NCBI GenBank assembly: GCA_002633005.1
Contig: NMRA01000304.1
Location: forward strand, 151,200 to 215,199
Direction of reading: 5' to 3'
DNA: 64,000 nucleotides
Source of the DNA: Phoronis australis
Lineage: Eukaryota > Phoronida > Phoronidae
In this document: piece by piece, positions 25,001 to 37,000 of the stretch
How the letters are laid out: the number at the start of each line of letters is the position of its first letter
Numbering within the stretch: position 1 is the stretch's first letter
Translations under genes and position numbers: made by a program
Notes under the pieces: model-generated
Databases searched by the model: none
What the model was told of the DNA's origin: nothing
The model's input: the letters and a program-made list of their open reading frames with translations, nothing else

Positions 25001-28000
25001 TCCAAAATGAATGTCCACCTGGACTTAGTATAACCATGGGCAACTAGACTTGTTTACGTGCATTATGTTAGAACCTAGTTCTTCTGACAAATGCTGCCAT
25101 GTCCCACAATAATAGTCATACCAGTTGAAGCACCTTGGATTGTGTCTTATGCCGTCAGAGTGCAAGAATCGATCTTGTGTGACATTACATTGTCTGTGTT
25201 TGCATTCCACTTTCGTAATTTAAATTAGGAAATGTGTGATAATAATTGGTTTCGATACTTCTTTTAAAAATTGCCTGTGCTCAACGCAGTTGTCCATGAC
25301 TACTGTGCATTAAAGTCCCACACAACCCCAATTAGGTCAATCTGAAATCGAAAACTTCAAACTACAATAAATTAAGCAAGCAACGATGAATCTCGCCAGT
25401 TCTCTCAACCTTCACACTGTACATGCCATTGTCATTGGTATTTCGGAATATTTCCTCGCCAAATTAAAATTTAGTTGCGAAGGGTTCCACCTCAGAGCAT
25501 GAAGGTAGTGCTTCATTGCTTCATGTGGCTTAATGGTTTTTTTTCTGTCATTGACCTGATTCCGTGATTTTCCCATTGGCATGATTGTGTGACATTCCCA
25601 TTGTCATAAATTGTGTTTAATGTTGCATGGCTGAAGTCATTTGTCTTTTGTTGTTCAGATGTCTTGATTCCAGGTACTCCATATTTGGTGTGTGTGTGTT
25701 TATTGTAGCGTGAAGCTGTTTGCTTATAGAATGTTAAAAATTCTTCAATTCAAGACACAATAGGGTTTAAAAGTGAAATTCTGTGTTGTCAAATTATGAA
25801 AAAGAAACTAAATGTGAAGGTTTCCGTTCATCATTACTAATAGGCCTACTCTGGATTTAACTCTTCTCTTCCATTGATGTAAAAATACATAGTTAGCTCG
25901 ACTGACCTACTTTTCAAAATGTCAGGCACTCCTGAGTTTATCAACAAGTGGCGCTGATATTTGCCTTCTGTGTCAATTTCGTGATGTCTACACTGCAACT
26001 CAAAATGCAATAATACAAATTTGCCAACATTACAGTGATCGATAAGTGGGATGATAGTGTGATTGGGACTAGTACACTTGCCTGTGAAGAAATAGGACAA
26101 GTGCTAGACACTGATGTTGCATTGTGGGTAATTACCTTAGAATGAGAGTGGTGCTGTGTCATTTCAGGCCGAGCCTACTGGTTTGTATTGTGCCTTTAGT
26201 TTAAAACAACCAAAGCTGTTATTAGTGTTTCCAGCAGTATAGTCAGTCGTTGAAAAACTGCAATTTCAGGAATTATTTTCATTCTGAATTGAAGAATTTT
26301 TACCGTATTGTTGCGTTTCTGCTGTTAAGTCTAGGTGTCTCAGTTTTTACGTAGTAGGCATGTACGTCTCGGCTTGAAATATTGTTTATTTGTTATTGTT
26401 TTGAAGCTCAGTCTTTATACTATGAGCTTAGCTAGTTATAGACTGTTTGCTTTATGAAACTGCTTGTCTGATCATTGCGTAATCATCTGGGTATTTTCTT
26501 GACTGTTTATATGTTTGAAGTTAAGTACTTATTGAAGTAATATTTTGTTGTTGTATAACAGAAGTTGGCGATGAAATTTTTTTGAGTCATAAGAAAGTTA
26601 CTCGGACTGTTTTTTAGTATCAATGTATTGCAAAAGTCATGTACTGAAATTCCTTTCTTTTCATTGGAAGCTTAGTTTATCTGTTTCGGAATTTATATTG
26701 TTGGGATTCAAATTGCATAATTTTTCAGGTATAATACCTGATTGTCCCAACAGATTGCTATAATTGCAATGTAGGTCGCGTGTCTCCTCATTAGATCTGT
26801 TGTCAAATACCACTCTATACTTTTAACTTCATGTATCAACCAAAGAGATCCAGATAATTGACTAAAAAGTTATTCAATCCAAAATTGGCCACGAACCAAT
26901 TTTTTAAAATAGTCTACTTGAACTGATCTAATGCTAATTTCTTCCAAAAATAATAGTAAAAAAGGGGAAATAAAAATTCACTAGTAGGAACTAGTAAAAC
27001 AAGGGTCCCACCTTTGGAAATGCTTGTGTTCAGGTAATCATGTGAGGGACCCTTATCCCACAAATGACCCTTTCTGCTCTCAATCTGTTTTTAAGTGTGA
27101 TAGCAAGGAACCTTTCATAACTGCACCCCTAATGAATGACTGCCAAGCCGCCCATTGCCTATCCTTTGTGCTGTGGTAATGCGTGTACATTAGTTTTCTC
27201 TGTGCCCGTTGTGGATCTGGTTCATTAGGCTTTGTTTATGTTCCAGAGTTGCGTCAACATAACCTGTCTCATGCCCTTGAGCTCGCCCCACCTAAGGCGT
27301 ACCTTGAGGCGATGGAGGCGCTAATGAACTGGATAGAGGGGGTTGAAAACATGCTGAAGGCTGAGACTTTCTGCGTTACTGACCTGGAGAATATGGAGGA
27401 GCAGCTGAAGCAGTATAAGGTTGGTTGATATGGTTTGATATTGCAGTTAATGTGAATTGATATTGAAGTGATATGAGCTACTGTGGAATTGATGTGAGAT
27501 TAAGGGGGAGCTTCTGAGTTGAGATTGTGGTTACTTGCGTTAATATTGTGGTGATACGCAGTAATACTTTAGTAATGAAATCATATTGTAGTGGGATGAT
27601 ATTGTGTTGATATGAGTTACTGTGGGGTTGATGTGTACTAGAGGACTAGATCAAATTGCATAAGGTGGGGTTGATATGAGTCGATATCATGGTGATATGT
27701 TTTAATAATTATGTGTTGATACAAATTACTGTAAAGTTGATTAATAAGTTAACGTGGCATAAATGTGATTGTTATACAGCTTATTGTTGTGGACCTGTCA
27801 CTATGTTTGGATATCTGACCACAAAAGTGTTTGTCCCAACATACTTGGTTGTGGTTCTGATATTAGTTAATATGACTAAGTGTTAACATTAATATTAAAA
27901 TATTTCTGCAATTCATTGATGTGACCTAGCTGTCATATTCCAAGAGCGTAAGAACCCGATAGGAACATTGGGTTATTGTTAAGGCTTTGATATTATGTAC

Positions 28001-31000
28001 GTCATACACGTCTTGTTCGTTTTGCTCAGGAACTTCGGCAAGCAATAGTGGAACATTCGACTGGCTTGGATTACATTAACAAAACAGGAGAAGACTTGCT
28101 GAACCGAGCACCTGGTACTCAAAGGGCAGCTAAACTTGAGGAGGACTTGAAGACACTTAACTCCCGTTGGATCGCCATCACAGCGGATATTGATGATAAA
28201 ATATCGAAGCTGGAATGGGGCATAGATAATCTGCGCCAGTTTCAGGTAAACATTCATTAAGATCATGTAAGTTTAGATAGTACAATACTTTGATCTTGCA
28301 GCTGTAATTCTTCGCTTCTTTAGCACACAACGTGGCCATCAGTGCCAGTAAGGAAGGTGACTCAGTGTACTTGTCAAAACTTAGTAAGTGGTAAATAAAT
28401 CCCATTCAGTATATCTTTGGTTTTGTAATGTACTTTGTTGTCAGTATCTCTAACGTTGAGGAAAGACGCTCTAACCCATAATACATGCCATTCATAACTA
28501 AGTAGACATCTTTCCGTGGCTGTTTTAGTCCACCTGTGAATTTTGTCTCCGTTGACATTCATAGGGTGATGTTACAGGGCCAAGTGTCAGTACTGAGTCA
28601 ATATTGTCTTTGATGACATCCATATAATATTGTTATAGGACCAAGTGTCAGTACTGAGTCAATATTGTCTTTGATGACATCCATATAATATTGTTATAGG
28701 ACCAAGTGTCAGTACTGAGTCAATATTGTCTTTGATGACATCCATATAATATTGTTATAGGACCAAGTGTCAGGACTGAGTCGTTGGATGAATGACATGG
28801 ACACGTTTCTGAATGCGCAGCAGCCAGCAGCAGGGGACACAGACACCCTACAGAGTCAGCTGACTGAGAGCAATGTAAGAAAAGCAGACGGACATCGCTT
28901 ATTGAGTGAAGATCATAATACTCACTCTGAAAATTTCATGAATTTGTATTAAACTTATGGCAGTTTTAATTTTATAGGTTCTAATTATGTGCGTTATTCT
29001 TGAAATAGGTCACCCTCTTGTGCTGTCATTTGTCAGAGTTGAAGCAATGTACTAAAATTATCTGAACTTTGTAACCACCTGCTTATACAAGGTATATTAA
29101 GGGCTACATTGGGGAGTCAAAAATGACCATCATCAAACTAGCATAAAATAAGAATGAAGTGGTTTATTAAGCAAAAATAATTCCTATTGAGTTCTATTTC
29201 GACCACAGTATAACCTCAGAAAACAGGAAGTGATAATTTGCATAATTTCGTAACTGCGCAAATTAAATGAAAACGTTTGACTCGCACTATTGTGCGCAGC
29301 GGGATGTGCCAAGGCACTAGTCGTGTTTCCTAAACAGCATTCAATATACCTTTAATACATACCAGATTTTATTGTTGCTTTCTGTAGAATGTGATACTAA
29401 GGATTGCTTAAAGCTACATTTTGCCCTGAAATTTGAATTGGGCGTTTTACTCTCATAAAGCTGGTCTCATAATATTCTTTACTAGAGTCAGTTATTAACA
29501 AGAACATTGAAACTCAATTTTTATTGCAGTTGATCCACCCTAAAATGGTGAATTCCAAAATGGCACATGAACGCAAGTGCCTGTGACTTGAGTAGGTAAA
29601 GGAAATAGAATCTTATCATTTTTAGAAATATGAGAATGATTTTACAAGACAAGTCGTAAAAGACCTAATGCAATTTTTTGCCATCTAACTGCGAAATGTA
29701 GCTTTAACATGTCATATACAAGACTGAACAATATCACCATAGTAACTGATATCATTGCCATGCCCTCTGCTAGAGTGTCTTAGAGGACATCAACACCCTT
29801 CAGCCCTCCATTGAGAATATCAACTCAACTGGTGAGAAATTAATAGTTGATGCGGACCCCACATTTGCACTTCAACTGCGCCAAAACCAGCAAGATCTCA
29901 ACAGGAGGTGGGAGGCGACTGTAAAACAGTCTCAGGAACAGAATACTCGTCTCAAGGACTCGTTGAACAAGACTAAAGGAGTAGATAAAACTATAGTGGA
30001 GCTGAGTCGGTGGGTGGCCATGAAAAAGGATGAACTGCCAAAAGATGTCAGCACTGTGCCCGAACTGCAGGCAACGTTCAAAGCTTACAAGGTCAGTGCT
30101 GAACTGTTCCATTCTGCATGTGGAAATGACAAATCTTCTCTACCATACCAAGAATATTTTGAGATAACAGTTGCATGACCTCAAATTCCAACTGCTGTCT
30201 GTTGATTTATGAGTCTTGGTAATTGCTCATTAAGTTGCACACCCAGTCAAGAATTAACGAGAAGCATAGTACTATCTAGGGCTTACCTCAGTGTACAGTG
30301 TAGACTGTAGATAAACAAGTTGATAAACCAGTTACCCAAGCTAGATTGGTGGCATCAGCAGCCTCCTGTGTCCATATCTATGTATCTGTCTGCAACAGCA
30401 TGGTTTCTTTATGGATTTCAAGACGAGCAAATCAGTTGAGTTGCCCAATCTCGACCGATGAGTAGGTCATCGATGGATTATATTCATGACGCTGGTTTTA
30501 GATTATGTAACACCTTAATTTGGCATTTTCGATACATTGTAAATAGATGCACTTTTAATCTTTTTATTGTATTGGGTTTAATTTATAATTATTTAATTCT
30601 TGCCTTGTTTGATATTTTGTAAGATGTTTATTGCACTTCATCTGTATACTGTTACAGAAAGTTAAGTCGGAAATGCTGGGGAAAGAAAGCGAGTTGAAAG
30701 AGGCGGAGAACATTTGTACAGAGATCGTTAGTAAGAGTCTTGCCAGCTCTTTGCCACGTGTTGTTGTGGGGATGAAGAAACTAAAGGGGGAGTGGAATGA
30801 CCTTTTGACCCAGGTCAACACCAACTGTGACCTCTATGAGGACGTGCTGGACAAATGGAACGAGTACACTGGTACTGATTTAAGTAGTCAACATAGTACA
30901 GATGTTTTTATTTGTTTTTTTTTTATCTTTCGCATCAGTCTTTGTATTCTGATGTGGCTGATGTGGTGTTTGTCACAGGCCTGTAACATACTTGTTATGG

Positions 31001-34000
31001 TATTGTCTCTAGTGTCAACCATAAACAGTAATGTTGGAAAAACTGTCTTCCTATGTCAGATAAATTTTTGAGTGAAAACGTTGTAATTTGTACTGTATGG
31101 CTGGTTTGGGTGGTAACTTTTGAATGAACACTATTACACTTGAAACTGTGAATAATGAAGCTTGTGTAATTGGAAGTTGCAAATGAAGACAGACGCGATT
31201 TACAATCCATGTAGTCATCGTTTTGGTTTATTGACAAAACCATCATCAGGAAGCAATGTCAGTAACTGGCAATGAATACAACGGAAACACTAAAACAACA
31301 TCACAATGCATGTGCAGTTCTGGTATGCAACAAGACAGTGATCAGAATAATTCTAAACCATGTGACCCAACGTTTTTGTTGAGTGAGCTCTCAGCATGAG
31401 TGTTTGATATGAATAGATTCGCGGTTACTATGGCCAAAAACTAGTGTTATTGAGAAGCATGAGATTGTGTACTTTCAGTGACAGCTCGTAACTAAAATTT
31501 TAAATTGGTGCTAAATCTTACCTGTTCATGTGGATATTATCACGTCACAAATGTCGTACGTCTCATCATAGGTCTGATTAAGGAAGAGATCACCTGGTTT
31601 AAGACATTAGAAGTGAAGCTGGCCGCGTCACCTAAGAGCAGTGTGGACGCGGAGGAAATATCTGAGGAACTTTACGTAAGTTTTATGCACATAGACAAAT
31701 ACAGTTGATTCTAATTTTATCACTATATTGTGAAATTTTATTTTTCAAATTTTCAACAAAAGTATACTGAAAGAAATGTTATATAATTTACATTACACAG
31801 TTGTCATCAACAAGCACACAGTATTTTGAGCATTTTAACTATACTGTTAGCTTTTAAAAGAAGACCATTTTTGGTAATTAATTTTGTTCGAATTTGAGGA
31901 AAGTTTACCATCACTCACCAGATGGAGTTATATGATAGTGTAACTCCTTAAGTGCTGATAGTGACTGGCCATTTCAAGACAACTTAATGAACCTAGTCTC
32001 AAACGATATCACAGTCAATTCTAACTAAGCCCAGAAATTTCTGAATAAAGAACAAAAATCTAGCATCAAGCAAAAACGCATGATTTTCTCCTGCATTAAA
32101 AGCGAGTGCTGAATGTACTGTAGCCCTATTTTATTGCAAAGCAGTATTTGTCAGATTTTTTGACAATAAGCTTAGCAGCTTCAAGTTGATTGTTTTTGAT
32201 TGCCTGTCATTACCGTTCTCCCATGGCACAATGTAGGAGTTGGAGAGCTTCGTCCAAGAGCATAGTGAAGGCAACAGGACTCGCATCAAGGAACTGGCTG
32301 CATTCTTCCAGGAGAAGGGCATCTTGTCGTCAGAAGCAACAACCCAGCTGGAGGATTTTGACCAACAGAGAGAAGACTGGAATTCTAAGGTGAGCTCAGA
32401 ACAACAGTAAAAATTCTTCAATTTCAGACAAAACTGTTGCTAAAGACATATTTCTATTTTTTCAGTGGCATACCGCATAATTTTGCAAATGCTCGAAATG
32501 TCACCAACTGTTGTTTGGTAATAGCTATGCCATACAAACCCTCTTTTGCTAAATGCAAAATAAATTTTCTGAAAACTTATTTTTGTTGAGAAATTTGACA
32601 AACTATTTCACCTGTGCACCATACTGTGTGCTAAACTGCTTCATTTACCTACCACCCAATATTGCGAAAAGTTTTTGTCTGATTTTTCTAAATAAATGTT
32701 AAAATTTTTAATTCGCTATTTGCATGATTTGTTTTGTGCAGCTGGTGTTTCTTCATTGTAGGCCCGTGAAAAGATGGAAGCTCTTGAGATATCCATCACA
32801 CAGGCCCAGAACTTGGAGAGCCGTATGATTGACATGACTCAGTGGATGTCGGACATTACCACACATTTGCAGTCGAGGCTGGACGCTGACATGTTGGCAG
32901 GGGAACTCCCGGATGAGTATGAGGTAACAAGACAGTAAGATGGAATGTAGTGATCTTCTGCTTCTTATAAATTGTTTACAGAAGTAAATCAGTTAATTTG
33001 CACAAATTGCTGAAACCGAGACAATTTTCGCTGACTTGCTGCCTTGCTGCAAATTATCGAGCTTTAACTGTCTCTTAAATGACAGCTGTGCAGAACATCC
33101 ATGCTACTGACAGAGTAAATTTTTTGTTTTTGCGTAGAGACTGATTATGCACTAAATATGTGAAGAATAACAGTTACTTTACTGTGTTGTGTATTTTTGT
33201 GGTTGTCTTAGCACTAGGTAAAGCAGTGAAGCCTCAGTAGATGTTGCTACTTAGCTGGCATTACGATAACCTGCATTAAACAATATACGCTTAAAAAGTA
33301 TTTTCTTTTAATTTGATTGCTTATCCCTTGGGGAGTTTTCATGATGTCATTTGGTTGCCTATCATTTGTTCACTTGGCAACCTGGTGCGTTCACATGCTT
33401 ATGGTTGAACATGGCCATTGGGTTGTTGGCTAACCTGCACTACATCATTGTTCATGTGGCAACCTGATGTTCACATGCTTATTGTTGAACGCGGTAATTG
33501 TTTGTTCACATGGTAACCTGGTGTTTTCACATGCTTATGTTTAAACAAAGCCATTTGGTTTTTATCTAATCCACAACGTACGTTCACATGGCAACCTGGT
33601 GTTCACGTGTTCATGGTTGAACATGTCCTTTTGGTTTTGTGCTAACTCCCATTGTTTCTTCTGGTAGTAACCTTGTGTTCACATGCTTATGGTTGAATGT
33701 TTCCATTGTTTGTTCACATGGCAGTATGGTGTTCACATGCTTATTGTTGAATATGGCCATTTCAGCAACTTAAGGCAGAGTTTAATGAACAAGATGAGGT
33801 GCTTCGAGATATGGAGAACCAAATCAAAGAATACAAAGCACAGGGAAAGATTGAAGCTAGTCACAGACTGGAGCAACAGACCAGTATTTTGAAGGTATTT
33901 CATATGAACTAAACACGTTCTTGAGTTCTTGTTGCAGACCATTATATTTTATCATCTCCAATTTCTTATAATTTGCTTTTTTTGTCCATTTCCATTCTTT

Positions 34001-37000
34001 TCTGAAATTTTACTCAAATTATATATGTCCAATACTATTTGAGTTTAACTGATGACTGAATGACTGAGTAACAAAACGAAAGCAAAAACATTATGAGCTT
34101 CTGAGTTTTGCGTGATGGGGATTCCAATGTCTGTGTGTAAATTTCCCATAATTACTTGGCACAGATAGGGTCATTGATGAAGTGATTATCTGCTCTTACT
34201 TTTTCATCTTGGCAATAAGAGATGCAGAGTGTACTGTTGCCTGAGAGGTGTTGATTTCTTGCCTCCCTGTGAACACCTGCATCTGTACTTGTTGAAGAGA
34301 TCCCAAAAGTTCCCTTAATTCAAGATTCAGCCTCCGTCGCCATAAGCTGTCAGCCGTCAGTGAGTCGAGTGCGTACTGCATGGATATTTGATAATGAATA
34401 TTATTTTGATAGAAACACTACGACGAGGTGCTACTCAAGTTCAGTAAGTTCCAGAGGCCCATTGACTTTGAGCCTAAGATGCAGCATGTCAAGCGAGCTC
34501 TTGATGAGGTTGAGGAACGGCTACACCTGATCGAACTACACAGTGAGGATCCGGAGCTGGTGCAGACACAGTTCGACCAATGTATGGTACGTTGTGCTTG
34601 TATTACATTCCAAAGATAATAGTACCTTTCCCCTCCAATGATCCATCATGCCAGCTTCTCTGATCATGAATTCTGCTTGCACTTAGCTATCATGACACAG
34701 TTCATTCGGTGCTACATCTCATTTCCCATCTGGTAACTACGAAATTCAATGCTTCTTACTGGTTGGGATTGCAGTAGGTACTTGCCGCAGTGTCTGGACT
34801 TTGTGACAGGCTTCTTTTGTTTGAGGATTAAGGAAAGGAGATGAGTGTCTGTGATAACCGCTGCCTCTACGCAGCAACATTTTTCCTCATCCATCTTAAA
34901 CACTGCGTACTATAAAACCATCATTAAAAACTGAACTTTTTCATGTTGAACAGCATAAGTTGGTTAACTCCAACTGATGAAAAAAGAAATATTTATAACA
35001 CACATTGTATCTCTTGTTTCTTCGTTCATATGTCCTAACCTTTGTTGTGTAACATTTGATAATTTTCAGAATTTTGTGACTAAGTGGCTTATTTTATGAT
35101 TTGATTTGCATTTATTTTGTTCTGCGTTATAGAATAATGTTAATTTTAGAAATTTTACCGTGCCATGAGCGAGANGAGGTGTTGATTTCTTGCCTCCCTG
35201 TGAACACCTGCATCTGTACTTGTTGAAGAGATCCCAAAAGTTCCCTTAATTCAAGATTCAGCCTCCGTCGCCATAAGCTGTCAGTGAGTCGAGTGCGTAC
35301 TGCATGGATATTTGATAATGAATATTATTTTGATAGAAACACTACGACGAGGTGCTACTCAAGTTCAGTAAGTTCCAGAGGCCCATTGACTTTGAGCCTA
35401 AGATGCAGCATGTCAAGCGAGCTCTTGATGAGGTTGAGGAACGGCTACACCTGATCGAACTACACAGTGAGGATCCGGAGCTGGTGCAGACACAGTTCGA
35501 CCAATGTATGGTACGTTGTGCTTGTATTACATTCCAAAGATAATAGTACCTTTCCCCTCCAATGATCCATCATGCCAGCTTCTCTGATCATGAATTCTGC
35601 TTGCACTTAGCTATCATGACACAGTTCATTCGGTGCTACATCTCATTTCCCATCTGGTAACTACGAAATTCAATGCTTCTTACTGGTTGGGATTGCAGTA
35701 GGTACTTGCCGCAGTGTCTGGACTTTGTGACAGGCTTCTTTTGTTTGAGGATTAAGGAAAGGAGATGAGTGTCTGTGATAACCGCTGCCTCTACGCAGCA
35801 ACATTTTTCCTCATCCATCTTAAACACTGCGTACTATAAAACCATCATTAAAAACTGAACTTTTTCATGTTGAACAGCATAAGTTGGTTAACTCCAACTG
35901 ATGAAAAAAGAAATATTTATAACACACATTGTATCTCTTGTTTCTTCGTTCATATGTCCTAACCTTTGTTGTGTAACATTTGATAATTTTCAGAATTTTG
36001 TGACTAAGTGGCTTATTTTATGATTTGATTTGCATTTATTTTGTTCTGCGTTATAGAATAATGTTAATTTTAGAAATTTTACCGTGCCATGAGCGAGATC
36101 AAGGGTGAGGTAGAGTATGTTATCAAGACGGGCCGTCAGGTGGTAGATAAGAAACAAGTGGACTTCCCCAACAAGTTGAGTCAACAGTTGGATGCCATCA
36201 AGCACCAGTACAATGAACTGGGACGACAGGTGGGTACAGTGGGGTAGGCAGGGAATCGAGGGTACGCAAGGGTATAGGGGTGTATGTGTTCAAGGTGGGG
36301 GCGTTCGGTGGTGATCTAGGAATAAATGGCCTTTGCCACTAACATGAAACACTAGTGCAATTTTACTTGAAGGTTGCAGCATTTCAAGTCTTATGATTTT
36401 CTCAATGAAACATGAACTCTGGTGTTGTGGTGTTGGGTATTAGAGTGAAAATGTGATGTGTTTATTTATATAAAATTTTTCACATCTAGGCAGTGATTTG
36501 AACTTTTTATCTGCAGTAGAGTTGTTTGCTGCATTTCAAATCAACTGATCAATGTTTGTATTGAACCATGATATAACTTACTGTTGGATAACATCCGTGC
36601 TTTGATTTCACTCCTGTTTGATATGACCGTTTTCTTCTTAAAACGTCATGTGTAGGTGACTGAAGGCAAGAAAGAGTTGGAGAAAGCTCTCAAAATTTCT
36701 AAGAAACTGAAGAAGGAGACTACCTCCGTGTCTGAATGGATGAACTCCGTGGAGGAAGAGTTGACCAGACGTGAGGCCCTATTGCCTCATAAGGTGGACG
36801 AGGAGCTGGCTTGGCTAAAGGTAAGATGAGCGTGCGTTGTGTTAACTGTCTTAACGAATGATTTCAGTTGAGGAGGTGTAGACCAGTTGTGATGCTCTGC
36901 TGTTTATGGTAGAGACTGAGCTCCTAGGGGTATGTGTTTGTCTCTATTGTGATTTGAGCTGGAAGGGGTAATTAGATGGGAGGTACCTCTCACATGTATT

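Larger units (their letters stand above)
30092..32236 (+). other. Introns e20-e21, e21-e22 and e22-e23
   Basis: Excluding exons 30658-30871 and 31572-31675, these introns (566, 700 and 561 bp) are AT-rich. No structured element was identified. Confidence 0.6.
34245..36098 (+). repeat. Tandem 0.93-kb duplication across a single N (probable assembly overlap)
   Basis: 34245-35174 (930 bp) and 35176-36098 (923 bp) are the same sequence apart from one 7-bp difference (CCGTCAG present once more in the first copy near 34353), as far as reading by eye shows. The junction is one N at 35175. The duplicated block includes exon e26 and the first 25 bp of e27. Confidence 0.93.

Noticed and set aside
34413-35510. 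Real tandem duplication of exon e26
   Set aside because: Whole flanking introns are copied almost perfectly, the first copy breaks off inside e27, and an N marks the junction; assembly overlap explains all of this.
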